From Pseudofulvimonas gallinarii (lineage in GTDB: Bacteria; Pseudomonadota; Gammaproteobacteria; Xanthomonadales; UBA2363), in the NCBI RefSeq assembly GCF_004343305.1, contig NZ_SMAF01000001.1, positions 124,001 through 188,000 on the forward strand: DNA of 64,000 bases, given 5' to 3'. The position numbers were made by a program, and so were the translations under genes. The notes beneath the pieces were generated by a model, which saw nothing but the letters and a program-made list of their open reading frames with translations, was not told where the DNA came from and did no database searches. Shown here piece by piece: positions 33,883 through 44,887 of the stretch (within the stretch, counting starts at the first letter, position 1; the number at the start of each line of letters is the position of its first letter).

Positions 33883-34662
33883 TCAGGAGATCGTGCGACG
33901 GACGGCAGCGTCCGCGGACTGCGGCATGGGCGCGGGCACCGCGATGGCGGCGTCGCGGGTGGCCACGCGATAACCGGCCTGCCGCAGGGCGTCGGCTTCG
34001 GCCTCATTGCCGAAGTGATACAGCACGAACCGTTCACGCAATGCCGCGGGATATTCACGCGACAGGTCATCCAGCCCGGTGTGCGAGGGATTGCCCTGCA
34101 GTGCACAGTCGTGGAAAACCGTTTCGCCATCGGCGGCGTAATGCGACAGCATCTCGGGAACCGGGCGGGTGTCGCCGGTATAGACGAAGCTGCCGCGCAG
34201 GCCGAGCGCGTAGGCCGCGCCGACGGCGTGGTGGCGTACGGGAAAAATGTCGAACCACAGGCCGTCCAGCCAGAAGCCGCGATTGACCGGTACCAGCTGG
34301 AACGCCTGCCAGAAATTGACGTCGCCCTCGGCGAGGGCATTGGGATGGTCGGCGACCCGCTGGTGCAGCAGCGGCAGCACCGACACCGGCACGAAGACCG
34401 GCAGGCGGCCACGGCGTTCGCGGTCGAACCACTGTTCGACGAACAGTCGCTCGAATCCGCCGACATGGTCCAGATGCGTATGCGTCACGAACAGCGCGGG
34501 TGGCGGCGCGCCGAACTTTTCGCGGAAACGGGCCGGCACTTGCGGACCGCAATCGATCAGCAGCATCGGCCGGCCGTCGCGGAGGATGACCGCCGAGGAT
34601 TCCCCCAGGTCGACGGCGCCGGCATTACCCACACCCAGGAACTGCAGCGCAATCGATGCCAT
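33883..34662 (-). CDS. MBL-fold metallohydrolase
   Basis: A 259-residue metallo-beta-lactamase fold hydrolase. The metal motif HTHLDHVGG starts at His61; further ligands are probably in VRHHAVG, VYTGDTRPV and LYHFGNEAE. It starts with MASIALQFLGVGNAGAVDLG, as in RNase Z/phosphodiesterase-like members that act on phosphodiesters or nucleotides. The substrate cannot be told from sequence. It lies 15 nt downstream of kdkA on the same strand and may share its transcript. Confidence 0.82.
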   Translation of the reverse strand: MASIALQFLGVGNAGAVDLGESSAVILRDGRPMLLIDCGPQVPARFREKFGAPPPALFVTHTHLDHVGGFERLFVEQWFDRERRGRLPVFVPVSVLPLLHQRVADHPNALAEGDVNFWQAFQLVPVNRGFWLDGLWFDIFPVRHHAVGAAYALGLRGSFVYTGDTRPVPEMLSHYAADGETVFHDCALQGNPSHTGLDDLSREYPAALRERFVLYHFGNEAEADALRQAGYRVATRDAAIAVPAPMPQSADAAVRRTIS

Positions 34663-34677
34663 GGCGACTCCGGTCGA

Positions 34678-35403
34678 TCAGGTCGTAGCCAGTGCCCGCC
34701 GGTAGGAATCGATGAAGCGCGGCCAGACCGCTTCGACGTCGGCCAGGCGCTGCGGCGGCAGCAGCTTTCGCAGCGAGCGTAGCAGCCGGTGCAGGTTGCC
34801 GGCCAGCTGTACCGGCGATTCCACATGCTCACGGGCACGGTCGAAATCGATCAGCCACGCCCTGCCCTCGCGATCGACGAGGATGTTGTGGGCGTTGAGG
34901 TCGGCGTGCCAGACCTGGCGCGCATGCATCGCCGCGATCGACCGGGCCACGCTTTCCAGTGTGTTGTCCTGCCCACTGCCATCGTCAGCCAGAAGGACGG
35001 CCAGCGGCGTCGCGTCCGGGATCAGGCAAGTCAGCAGATCCGCCGTGTAGGCCAGGCCGCTGCGCTGGTAACGGGCCGCCACGGGCATCGGCACAGGCAA
35101 TCCAAGCGCATGCAGGCGCCGCATCAGCCGGAACTCCTGGAACGAGCGCGTGCGATCGGCGCCAAGCCAGAGATAGCGGTCCCGGATGAAGTGCCTGGGC
35201 AGGCCCCCACGCCGGTAGCCGCGATGCACAAGTGGACCGATGTCGGTATCGATTACGCGCACGTTCCCGCGCCCGCCCTGCAGTCCGCCTTGACCGGTGG
35301 CGGCCGGCGCGGCGAACCACTGCGGGCGGTAGGCTTCGACAGCAGCGGCGGCAAGCAGCACTTCGCCCCGGCCTTCGCTGTGGCGATGTTCGGCGACACT
35401 CAC
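34678..35403 (-). CDS. kdkA: 3-deoxy-D-manno-octulosonic acid kinase
   Basis: A 241-residue inner-core LPS kinase that phosphorylates O-4 of Kdo on lipid A. The kinase-like catalytic loop is WHADLNAHNILVD and the metal-binding aspartate is in WLIDFDRARE. The family opening GGLPRHFIRDRYLWLGADRTRSFQEF is also present. The GTG at 35403 (MSVAEHRHSEGRG) gives the usual length; the long upstream frame has no homology and covers the divergent glycosyltransferase. The single Kdo with a phosphate is a feature of some Xanthomonad and Haemophilus LPS. Confidence 0.9.
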   Translation of the reverse strand: MSVAEHRHSEGRGEVLLAAAAVEAYRPQWFAAPAATGQGGLQGGRGNVRVIDTDIGPLVHRGYRRGGLPRHFIRDRYLWLGADRTRSFQEFRLMRRLHALGLPVPMPVAARYQRSGLAYTADLLTCLIPDATPLAVLLADDGSGQDNTLESVARSIAAMHARQVWHADLNAHNILVDREGRAWLIDFDRAREHVESPVQLAGNLHRLLRSLRKLLPPQRLADVEAVWPRFIDSYRRALATT

Positions 35404-35460
35404 GCGGCGGCGGGACTCCCTGCTAGGCTGCGCCAGTCTAACAAGAGCCTGCGCGAACGC

Positions 35461-36516
35461 GTGATCGCCCCACCTGATTCCCTGTGCATCCTGCGTCTTT
35501 CGGCGCTCGGCGATGTCAGCCACGTCGTTCCCCTTGTCAGGACGGTCCAGCGCCATTGGCCGGCCACCCGCATCACCTGGATCGTCGGCCAGTTCGAGAG
35601 CAGGCTGGTCGGCGACATCGAGGGCGTCGAGTTCATTCCCTATGACAAGCGCAGTGGCTGGCGCGGCGTGTCCGGGCTCAGGCGACGCCTGAAAGGCCGG
35701 CGTTTCGATGCGCTGCTGCTGATGCAGCTGGCCCTTCGCGCCAATCTGGTATCGACCGCCATTCGTGCCGATGTCCGTGTCGGGTACGACCGAGCGCGCA
35801 GCAAGGAAGGACACGGCCTGTTCATCAACCGCCGTATCCCGCCGTGCGACGGACAACATGTGCTGGACGCGTTGGGCAGTTTCCTGCAGCCGCTGGGACT
35901 GCCCGCCGACGAACCGCCGCGGTGGTCGTTGCCGGTTCCGGACGAGGCGGTGGACTTCGCACGCAGCCACATTCCCGATGATGGCCAGCGCACCCTGGTC
36001 ATCAGTCCCTGCGCCAGCCACGCGCTCCGCAACTGGCGTCCGGAGCGCTATGCCGCGGTCGCGGATCATGCGATCCGCCGGCACGGCCTTCGCGTAGTGC
36101 TCTGCGGCGGCCCCAGCCCGGCCGAACGGACGATGGGCGACGCCATCCTCGCCCACTGCACGGAACCGGTCGTCGACCTGATCGGCAAGGACACCATCAA
36201 GCGCGCACTGGCCCTGCTGCAGCGGGCCGATCTGGTGGTAAGTCCGGACTCAGGCCCTGTGCACATGGCCAACGCAGTCGGCACTCCGGTGCTCGGGTTG
36301 TACGCCGCCACCGATCCCCGGCGCAGCGGGCCGTATTCCGACCGCCGCTGGACGGTGGACCGCTATGCCGCGGCGGCCGAACGCTTCCTGGGCAAGGGCA
36401 CCGACCAGCTGCCCTGGGGACGGAAGATCGAAGTGCCCGGCGTCATGGACCTGATCGAAACCGATGCCGTGATCGAACGGCTGGATGCCTGGGTGTCCGA
36501 CACGTCAAGGCCCTGA
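35461..36516 (+). CDS. glycosyltransferase family 9 (ADP-heptose:LPS heptosyltransferase-like)
   Basis: A 351-residue GT9 enzyme. It begins ILRLSALGDVSHVVPLVRTV, the hallmark start of WaaC/WaaF-type heptosyltransferases. The C-terminal nucleotide-sugar site includes DLIGKDTIKRALALLQRADLVVSPDSGPVHMA. It probably adds heptose or a related sugar to the LPS core, in keeping with kdkA, which it faces across a 57-bp divergent intergenic region. The start is a GTG at 35461 with AAGAG upstream; I could not choose between WaaC and WaaF. Confidence 0.88.
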   Translation: MIAPPDSLCILRLSALGDVSHVVPLVRTVQRHWPATRITWIVGQFESRLVGDIEGVEFIPYDKRSGWRGVSGLRRRLKGRRFDALLLMQLALRANLVSTAIRADVRVGYDRARSKEGHGLFINRRIPPCDGQHVLDALGSFLQPLGLPADEPPRWSLPVPDEAVDFARSHIPDDGQRTLVISPCASHALRNWRPERYAAVADHAIRRHGLRVVLCGGPSPAERTMGDAILAHCTEPVVDLIGKDTIKRALALLQRADLVVSPDSGPVHMANAVGTPVLGLYAATDPRRSGPYSDRRWTVDRYAAAAERFLGKGTDQLPWGRKIEVPGVMDLIETDAVIERLDAWVSDTSRP

Positions 36517-36592
36517 CTGCGGGGGCACCACGGTTGGACGCAGGCGGACACATCGGATAGGGTTCGCGCAATGGGAGAGAGTGATCGCGAGC

Positions 36593-38422
36593 ATGCCTGC
36601 ACGCACTGCATGGATGTGGCTGCTGTTTGGCCTGGTATTTCTGTGGACGCCGGCACCCGCCGTCGCGCAGTCGACCCTGACCCTTCATCCCGGCGTGCCC
36701 TCCTACGGGCTTGACGCCTGGCTGCGCTGGTACCACGACGACCAGGCCAGCCGTGATCCCGACAGTATCATGGCGAAGCTCGCGGAAGGGCTTTTCGACC
36801 CGCTGCCGAACGGAAACCCGACCTTCGGCTTCCGCCGGGGGGCCTTCTGGTTCCATGTCCGCATCGTGAACGGTGACCCGATGGAGCCGCGCTGGTTGCT
36901 GGTGCAGGAGTATCCGCTCAGCGACCACATCGACATCTATGTCCGCCCGACCGGCGGCTATTGGGTGCACCAGGCGTCCGGCGACCAGCTCCCGTTCCGG
37001 AATCGCGCCATCCGCTATCGGCACCCGAATTTCCGCATCGACCTGCCCCATGGCGAGCCGGTCGACCTGCTGGTGCGGGTCCAGAGTGAAAGCTCGATGC
37101 AGGTCCCGCTGCGCCTGTTCACGCAGGCCGCCTTCACCGAACAGGCGCGCGACGCGCAGCTGGGCATCGGTCTGTACTACGGCGTGCTGCTCGCGCTGTT
37201 CTTCTACAACCTGATCCTCTGGGCCAGCCTGCGCGACGCCAGCTATTTCTGGTACATGTTCCATATCGCCGGCTTCGGCATGGTGCTGTTCTGCCTGAAC
37301 GGGCTGGCGTTCGAATACCTTTGGCCCAATTCGACCTGGCTCCAGGATCGCTGCGTGCCGGTGTCGATCTGCATCGCGCAGGTCGGCATGCAGCAGTTCA
37401 CCCGCGACTTCCTCGGCCTGCGCAACCTCTGGCGCAGCGGTGACCGGCTGTGCCAGGGCATGATCGTGTTCTTCGTGCTGTGGGGCATCGCATCGCTGTT
37501 CATTCCCTACCGCATCGCGACGCCGGTTGCATCGGCCGGCGTGCTGCCGAGCGTGGCGCTGATTGTCGCCGTGTCGCTGGTCGCCAATCGTCGCGGCTAC
37601 GAGCCTGCGCGCATGTTCCTGTTCGCCTGGTTCATGTTCCTCGCCGGCACGACCGCCTTCACGCTGGTCGCCTTCGGCATCCTGCCCAAGCTTTTCTTCA
37701 CCGAGTACGGCGTCCAGATCGGCTCGGCGCTGGAGATGATCCTGCTTTCCTTCGCCCTGGCATACCGCTACGCGGCGCTGCGTAACGAGAACGAGCGCAT
37801 CGTCAAGGACGCCAACGAGCAGCTGGAGATCAAGGTCGAGGAACGCACTGCGGAACTGTCCCGGGCGCTGGACCAGCTGGCCAGCGCCAACACGCGCCTG
37901 CAGGAATCCAACCAGCGCGACAGCCTCACCGGCATCTACAACCGGCACTACTTCCACGAGCTGCTCGAGCGGCAGCTTTATGACGCGCGCGAGGACCTGC
38001 AGCACCTGGCGGTGCTGATGATCGACCTCGACCACTTCAAGCGCATCAACGACACCTACGGTCACCTGGTCGGCGACGAATGCCTGCGCGCCGCCGCCGC
38101 TCGCATGAGCGCGGTGGTCGCCGCCCACGGCGGCGTACTGGCCCGCTTCGGTGGCGAGGAATTCGTGGCCGCCCTGCCCGGCCTGGACGCCGCGCAGGCG
38201 GTCGCCGTAGCCGAGGAGGTCCGGGCCAGCGTCGCCGCCGAACCGGTCGCCGCCGGCGCGGATCTGGTGAAGGTGACCGTCAGCATCGGTGTGCACGCAC
38301 TCGACGCCTACCGCATCGCCGGTCCCGACGATGCGCTGCGGCGTGCCGACGAGGCGCTCTACAGCGCCAAGAGTGGCGGTCGCAACTGCGTGCGTCCGGT
38401 GCTGGCCGCCATGGACGCCTGA
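36593..38422 (+). CDS. 7TMR-DISM sensor diguanylate cyclase
   Basis: A 609-residue membrane sensor. A signal/anchor segment (WLLFGLVFLW) leads to a periplasmic 7TMR-DISMED2 domain (about 50-200), then seven membrane spans of the 7TMR-DISM type (about 215-400), a short coiled-coil, and a C-terminal GGDEF domain with an intact active site (RFGGEEF). The catalytic product would be cyclic-di-GMP. The usual inhibitory RxxD site five residues before the active site is absent. Periplasmic DISMED2 domains often bind carbohydrates. The ATG at 36593 is preferred over a GTG at 36581, which sits directly on the purine-rich ribosome site. Confidence 0.92.
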   Translation: MPARTAWMWLLFGLVFLWTPAPAVAQSTLTLHPGVPSYGLDAWLRWYHDDQASRDPDSIMAKLAEGLFDPLPNGNPTFGFRRGAFWFHVRIVNGDPMEPRWLLVQEYPLSDHIDIYVRPTGGYWVHQASGDQLPFRNRAIRYRHPNFRIDLPHGEPVDLLVRVQSESSMQVPLRLFTQAAFTEQARDAQLGIGLYYGVLLALFFYNLILWASLRDASYFWYMFHIAGFGMVLFCLNGLAFEYLWPNSTWLQDRCVPVSICIAQVGMQQFTRDFLGLRNLWRSGDRLCQGMIVFFVLWGIASLFIPYRIATPVASAGVLPSVALIVAVSLVANRRGYEPARMFLFAWFMFLAGTTAFTLVAFGILPKLFFTEYGVQIGSALEMILLSFALAYRYAALRNENERIVKDANEQLEIKVEERTAELSRALDQLASANTRLQESNQRDSLTGIYNRHYFHELLERQLYDAREDLQHLAVLMIDLDHFKRINDTYGHLVGDECLRAAAARMSAVVAAHGGVLARFGGEEFVAALPGLDAAQAVAVAEEVRASVAAEPVAAGADLVKVTVSIGVHALDAYRIAGPDDALRRADEALYSAKSGGRNCVRPVLAAMDA

Positions 38423-38428
38423 AAGGCG

Positions 38429-38836
38429 TCAGGACGCGTTGCTGTTGCGGTAGTCGCGGTACGACTTTTCCTCGACCAGGTCGGACCCCAGCACCTGGTT
38501 GATTTCGCGCTTGATGCGCGCGCGCTCGTCGTTGTTGATATACACCGAGCGCGCCAGCTCGATGAAGCCGGCGCCGAAGTTTCCGGCCGCCTCCTGCGCG
38601 CGCACGGCGTCCTCGATGTCCCAGAGCTTTTCGTTCACGGCCTTCAGGGCGGCCCACAGCCCAGCGATGTCCAGCGTGGATTCCGGCGCCGCGGACCAGG
38701 TCGCCTCGAGCGCGGCCAGCTCGGTGCGCACGTTTGCCAGTTTCGCCGGATCGCTCATCCGTTCCGACTTGATCTGGAGGATCGTGATCTTGTCGATCAG
38801 TTCGCCGAAGGACACCGGCACATGGACCTCGCTCAT
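38429..38836 (-). CDS. DUF6165 family protein
   Basis: A 135-residue small protein starting [20 protein letters not shown]. This is the conserved opening of a family of unknown function found in many proteobacteria, often near polysaccharide genes. It is mostly helical with the end [19 protein letters not shown]. The start overlaps the hutU stop as ATGA, so it is translated from the hutU mRNA. There is no signal peptide. The link to histidine breakdown, if any, is unknown. Confidence 0.7.
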   Translation of the reverse strand: MSEVHVPVSFGELIDKITILQIKSERMSDPAKLANVRTELAALEATWSAAPESTLDIAGLWAALKAVNEKLWDIEDAVRAQEAAGNFGAGFIELARSVYINNDERARIKREINQVLGSDLVEEKSYRDYRNSNAS

Positions 38837-40518
38837 GAGTCCTCCCGACCCAGCATGGGCAGGTCGAGGCCCTGTTCGCGCGCGCACTCGCGGGCGATGT
38901 CGTATCCGGAGTCGGCGTGGCGCATGACGCCGGTGCCGGGGTCGTTCCAGAGCACGCGCGCGATGCGACGGTCGGCGGCCTCGCTGCCGTCGCAGACGAT
39001 GACGACGCCGCTGTGCTGGCTGTAACCCATGCCGACGCCGCCGCCGTGGTGCAGCGACACCCAGGTGGCGCCACCGGCGACGTTGAGCATGGCGTTGAGC
39101 AGCGGCCAGTCGCTGACGGCGTCGCTGCCATCGAGCATCGCTTCCGTCTCACGGTTCGGCGACGCCACCGAGCCGGAATCCAGGTGGTCGCGGCCGATCA
39201 CCACCGGCGCCTTCAACTCACCGTTGCGGACCATTTCGTTGAAGGCCAGGCCCAGGCGGTGCCGCTGCCCCAGTCCCACCCAGCAGATGCGTGCCGGCAG
39301 GCCCTGGAAGGCGATGCGCTCGCGCGCATTGTCGAGCCAGTTGTGCAGGTGCGCGTCGTCGGGAATCAGTTCCTTGACCTTGGCGTCGGTCTTGTAGATG
39401 TCTTCCGGATCGCCCGACAGCGCGACCCAGCGGAACGGCCCGATGCCGCGGCAGAACAGCGGTCGCACATACGCCGGCACGAAGCCGGGGAAATCGAAGG
39501 CGTTGGCGCAGCCCTCGTCCTTGGCGACCTGGCGGATGTTGTTGCCATAGTCGAAGGTCGGGATGCCCTGCGCCTTGAACGCCAGCATCGCTTCCACATG
39601 CACGCGCATGGCCGCCTTCGCCGCCTTCGCCGTGCCGGCCGGATCGTCGCGACGTCGCTGGAACCACTGTTCCACCGTCCAGCCCAGCGGCAGGTATCCG
39701 TTGACCGGATCGTGGGCGCTGGTCTGGTCGGTGACCGCATCCGGCCGCACGCCACGGCGCACCAGCTCCGGCAGGATCTCCGCGGCGTTGCCAAGCAGGC
39801 CGACGCTGATGGCGCGACCGGCTGCCGTGTGCGCGGCAATGCGCGCCAGCGCGTCATCCAGGTCGGTGGCCTGTTCGTCCAGGTAGCGGGTGCGCAGGCG
39901 CATGTCGATGCGGCTCTGCTGGCATTCGATGTTGAGCGAGCAGGCGCCGGCCAGCGATGCCGCCAGTGGCTGTGCGCCACCCATGCCGCCCAGGCCGGCG
40001 GTCAGGATCCATTTGCCAGTGAGGTCGCCGCCGTAATGCTGGCGTCCCATTTCCACGAAGGTTTCGTAGGTGCCCTGCACGATGCCCTGCGAACCGATGT
40101 AGATCCATGAGCCGGCCGTCATCTGGCCGTACATCATCAGGCCCTTGCGATCGAGCTCGTGGAAGTGCTCCCAGTTCGCCCAGGCGGGCACGAGATTGGA
40201 GTTGGCGATCAGCACCCGTGGCGCGTCCGGATGCGACGGAAACACGCCGACCGGCTTGCCGGACTGTACCAGCAGCGTCTGGTCGTCGCCCAGTCGCTTC
40301 AGTGTGTCGAGGATCGCGTCGTAGCTGGCCCAGTCGCGGGCGGCGCGACCGATGCCGCCATAGACCACCAGTTCGGACGGGTTCTCCGCGACCTCGCCGT
40401 CGAGGTTGTTCTGGATCATCCGGTAGGCGGCTTCCGTCAGCCAACTGCGGCAGTTCAGCGTGCTGCCACGCGGCGCACGGATCTGCCGGCCCAGGTCGAC
40501 GCGCGTGTCTGCACCCAT
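38833..40518 (-). CDS. hutU: urocanate hydratase
   Basis: A 561-residue enzyme that converts urocanate to imidazolonepropionate, the second step of histidine degradation, using tightly bound NAD. Hallmarks are [19 protein letters not shown], the NAD region [19 protein letters not shown], the active-site block [16 protein letters not shown], and a C-terminal [16 protein letters not shown]. Length is normal. The ATG at 40518 follows a GGAG and a TATAAT promoter. hutH, hutI and hutG are not adjacent here; only a DUF6165 gene follows. Confidence 0.95.
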   Translation of the reverse strand: MGADTRVDLGRQIRAPRGSTLNCRSWLTEAAYRMIQNNLDGEVAENPSELVVYGGIGRAARDWASYDAILDTLKRLGDDQTLLVQSGKPVGVFPSHPDAPRVLIANSNLVPAWANWEHFHELDRKGLMMYGQMTAGSWIYIGSQGIVQGTYETFVEMGRQHYGGDLTGKWILTAGLGGMGGAQPLAASLAGACSLNIECQQSRIDMRLRTRYLDEQATDLDDALARIAAHTAAGRAISVGLLGNAAEILPELVRRGVRPDAVTDQTSAHDPVNGYLPLGWTVEQWFQRRRDDPAGTAKAAKAAMRVHVEAMLAFKAQGIPTFDYGNNIRQVAKDEGCANAFDFPGFVPAYVRPLFCRGIGPFRWVALSGDPEDIYKTDAKVKELIPDDAHLHNWLDNARERIAFQGLPARICWVGLGQRHRLGLAFNEMVRNGELKAPVVIGRDHLDSGSVASPNRETEAMLDGSDAVSDWPLLNAMLNVAGGATWVSLHHGGGVGMGYSQHSGVVIVCDGSEAADRRIARVLWNDPGTGVMRHADSGYDIARECAREQGLDLPMLGREDS

Positions 40519-40546
40519 GTCGCGACTCCGATCAGGAAAGATCCAG

Positions 40547-40552
40547 ATTATA
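40547..40552 (-). promoter_or_regulatory. -10 element of the hutU promoter
   Basis: A perfect TATAAT on the minus strand lies 29-34 nt before the hutU ATG, in the only AT-rich patch of this region. The -35 is weak, suggesting an activator-dependent or regulated promoter. No recognisable HutC operator was seen. Confidence 0.55.
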
Positions 40553-40634
40553 TGCGTCGCCATCGTCCAGCTGCTCGCGCGATGTGCGCATCTGCTCGCG
40601 TCCGGCCAGCGGACTGTTGCATCGGAAATGGTGC

Positions 40635-40682
40635 ATGCACCCGCGAGCACGTGCGTGCGCATTCGCCGCCGTGCGGGTGCAT
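40635..40682 (-). promoter_or_regulatory. long inverted repeat between tRNA-Cys and hutU
   Basis: Two perfect 10-bp arms (ATGCACCCGC at 40635-40644 and GCGGGTGCAT at 40673-40682) enclose 28 nt that can pair again internally. It begins 11 nt after the tRNA-Cys 3' end. It may end the tRNA transcript, although no U-run follows, or it may serve as an operator for hutU. Confidence 0.35.
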
Positions 40683-40693
40683 CGTCTTGAAGA

Positions 40694-40767
40694 TGGAGGC
40701 CTGGGTCGGAATCGAACCGGCGTACACGGCTTTGCAGGCCGCTGCATGACCACTCTGCCACCAGGCC
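40694..40767 (-). tRNA. tRNA-Cys (anticodon GCA)
   Basis: The acceptor GGCCTGG pairs with CCAGGCC, the loop is CTGCAAA with GCA, the T-arm GGTTCGATTCC is present, and the CCA end is encoded. It lies downstream of tRNA-Gly and pgsA, as in E. coli (pgsA-glyW-cysT). Confidence 0.95.
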
Positions 40768-40855
40768 GGAGGCATCCAGCGACATCACGTCGCCGGGCCG
40801 GAAAGCTTAGCGCCCTCCGCTTCATCCGGGAAGTCCAGGCACTTCCCGGAAAAAC

Positions 40856-40881
40856 AAAACCCCGGCGATCACCGGGGTTTT
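40856..40881. terminator. bidirectional terminator after tRNA-Gly
   Basis: AAAACCCCGG and CCGGGGTTTT form a 10-bp palindrome with a 6-nt loop, giving a U-run in either direction. It separates tRNA-Gly from tRNA-Cys, which therefore needs readthrough or its own promoter. Confidence 0.8.
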
Positions 40882-40891
40882 GCCTTGAAAC

Positions 40892-40967
<76 letters not shown>

Positions 40968-41003
40968 CTGAGGACGCGCATCTTACGGATTGCTGAGCCG
41001 ATG

Positions 41004-41636
41004 TCAACTACCTGATGCAAACTTCTTTGCGGCCGTCGCGTCGACGACCGCCGCACGCGCGGCCGAATCCTCCTCGGCGGCACGGTCACGCATGTGTGGC
41101 CATGCCGCACGCATGTACACCCATGCCGACCACAGCGTCAGGACAGCAGCGGCGATCAGCATGCCGACGCCGATCTTGTAGATCGGCAGGCCGACGAAAT
41201 CGTGGCTGTACAGCAGCAGCGTCAAGGCCACCATCTGCACGATGGTCTTGATCTTGCCGATGCCGGCCACCCGGATCATCGCGCGCTGGCCGATGGTCGC
41301 CATCCACTCCCGCAACGCGGTGATCGAGATCTCCCGACCAACGATGATCGACGCGAGGATCGCCATCCATGCGGTCGGGTTCTGCTGCACCAGCAGGAAC
41401 AGCACGACGGTCACCGTGAGCTTGTCGGCCACCGGATCAAGGAATGCGCCGAAGCTCGACGTCAGTCCATAGCGCCGCGCCAGCCAGCCGTCCAGCCAGT
41501 CGGTGACAGCGATCACGATGAACAGCATCGCGGCCAGGAAATTGGTGCCGCGCATCGGCAGGTAGAAGCAGGCGACGAGTACCGGCACCAGTGCGATGCG
41601 CAGCAACGTGAGCCAGGTGGGCAAGGTGATGGCCAT
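41004..41636 (-). CDS. pgsA: phosphatidylglycerophosphate synthase
   Basis: A 210-residue inner-membrane enzyme that joins CDP-diacylglycerol and glycerol-3-phosphate, the first step to phosphatidylglycerol and cardiolipin. The CDP-alcohol phosphotransferase motif is complete: DGWLARRYGLTSSFGAF followed by LDPVADK. Four to five hydrophobic helices are visible. It lies 52 nt downstream of uvrC and ahead of tRNA-Gly, as in many gammaproteobacteria. The last 20 residues are Ala-rich and variable. Confidence 0.95.
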   Translation of the reverse strand: MAITLPTWLTLLRIALVPVLVACFYLPMRGTNFLAAMLFIVIAVTDWLDGWLARRYGLTSSFGAFLDPVADKLTVTVVLFLLVQQNPTAWMAILASIIVGREISITALREWMATIGQRAMIRVAGIGKIKTIVQMVALTLLLYSHDFVGLPIYKIGVGMLIAAAVLTLWSAWVYMRAAWPHMRDRAAEEDSAARAAVVDATAAKKFASGS

Positions 41637-41688
41637 GGCCGGGATGTTAGCTCAGCGTGGTGCGCCTGTGCCCCGGCCCGTTCAGCGC

Positions 41689-43537
<1,849 letters not shown>

Positions 43538-43545
<8 letters not shown>

Positions 43546-44053
43546 GCCCGCCGCCGGTGAACGCAGCGCACTTCGCCGCCATCCGCGCCGCCGCTCCGTC
43601 AAGCAGGTCGTGGACGGCGTCAAAGCCTTCCTGGCTGCCGTAATAGGGATCGGGCACGTCCGGGACACGCGCCGGTGCACCCGTCCATGGCAGGAACAGA
43701 TGCAGGCGGCCCTGGTCGGTAATGGCGATCATCCGCTTCAGGAAAGCCAGGTGACCGCTGTCCATAGCGAAGACCAGATCGGCCGCGCCGACCTGCGCAG
43801 CGGAGACCTGCCGCGCGCGATGCGTGGACAGGTCGATGCCACGGCGGGCGGCCGTCGCCACCGTGCGTGGGTCGGCGCCGTCACCGACGTGGTAGTCATG
43901 CGTACCGAAGGACTCGACGACGAACCGCGCGCCGATGCCGGCCCGATCGAGGTGGTGACGGGCCAAGGCCTCGGCCAGTGGCGAGCGGCAGATGTTGCCT
44001 GTGCAGACGAAGGCGATCCGCAGTGGCGACGGGTTGCCGTCCCGGCGACTCAT
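43538..44053 (-). CDS. low-molecular-weight protein tyrosine phosphatase
   Basis: A 171-residue phosphatase. The P-loop is CTGNICRS with Cys17 as nucleophile and Arg23, and the general acid is the aspartate in VPDPYYGSQEGFD. LMW-PTPs dephosphorylate tyrosine kinases of polysaccharide export (Etk/Wzc) and other targets; no kinase is nearby, so the partner is unknown. It overlaps kdsB by four bases upstream and uvrC by eight downstream, inside a tight operon. Confidence 0.9.
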
Positions 44054-44814
44054 ACCGCCTGCCCTGCCAGCGCCGCTTCCACGGCGGCGATATCGGCTTC
44101 GGAATCGACGCCCGGTGGCAGGCGTTCGGCAACGACCGCCACGGCGATGCGGAATCCGGCCGCCAGGATGCGCAGTTGTTCAAGCGATTCGGCCGTTTCC
44201 AGCGCGCTCGCCGGAAGTGCCGGGAAACCGCGGAGGAAGCCGGCCCGATAGCCGTAAAGACCAAGGTGGCGCAGGAAACCCGCTCCGTCGGGCAGCCGTT
44301 CGCGGTCGCGCGCAAAGGCGTCGCGCTGCCACGGAATCGGCGCGCGGCTGAAATAAAGCGCATGGCCGGCGCTGTCGCACACCACTTTGACCGCGTTGGG
44401 ATCGAACACCTCGGCCGCCTCGTGGATCGGTGTCGCCAGCGTTGCCACCGGCGCCGCGCTCCGGCGCAGCGTCTCGACCACGCGCTGGACGGCCGCGACC
44501 GGCACCAGCGGCTCGTCGCCCTGCAGGTTGATGACCAGGTCTTCTTCCGCCCAGCCGAACTCGCGCGCACACCAGGCGAGGCGGTCCGAACCGGTCGCAA
44601 GATCGGCCGGGGTCATGCATACGCGCACCGGCAGCGCGGACACCGCCTCGGCGATGCCTTCGTGGTCGGTTGCGACGACGACTTCGTCAGCGCCGCAGGC
44701 CAGCGCCCGTTCGGTGCTGTGCACGATCAGTGCCTTGCCGGCGATCAGGCGCAGGGGCTTGCCCGGCAGGCGCGTGGACGCGAAACGGGCGGGAATGGCG
44801 ATACGCAGGCTCAT
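44050..44814 (-). CDS. kdsB: 3-deoxy-manno-octulosonate cytidylyltransferase
   Basis: A 254-residue enzyme that activates Kdo as CMP-Kdo for lipid A assembly. It starts with the nucleotide-binding IPARFASTRLPGKPLR and has the conserved CGADEVVVATDHEGI and NLQGDEPLVP motifs. It follows lpxK by 73 nt and overlaps the phosphatase. Together with kdkA, lpxK and msbA in this window it covers much of inner-core lipid A synthesis. Confidence 0.95.
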   Translation of the reverse strand: MSLRIAIPARFASTRLPGKPLRLIAGKALIVHSTERALACGADEVVVATDHEGIAEAVSALPVRVCMTPADLATGSDRLAWCAREFGWAEEDLVINLQGDEPLVPVAAVQRVVETLRRSAAPVATLATPIHEAAEVFDPNAVKVVCDSAGHALYFSRAPIPWQRDAFARDRERLPDGAGFLRHLGLYGYRAGFLRGFPALPASALETAESLEQLRILAAGFRIAVAVVAERLPPGVDSEADIAAVEAALAGQAV

Positions 44815-44887
44815 GCGGCGATTCTAGCCAAGCACCGCGACAGTGCGTGTCACCGTCCGCACGGCGTTCAGGCGCAGCCGGCGTGTC

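Noticed and set aside
34678-36156. 492-residue kinase with a long N-terminal extension
   Set aside because: The first 250 residues have no similarity and overlap the divergent glycosyltransferase; the kinase homology begins near 35403.
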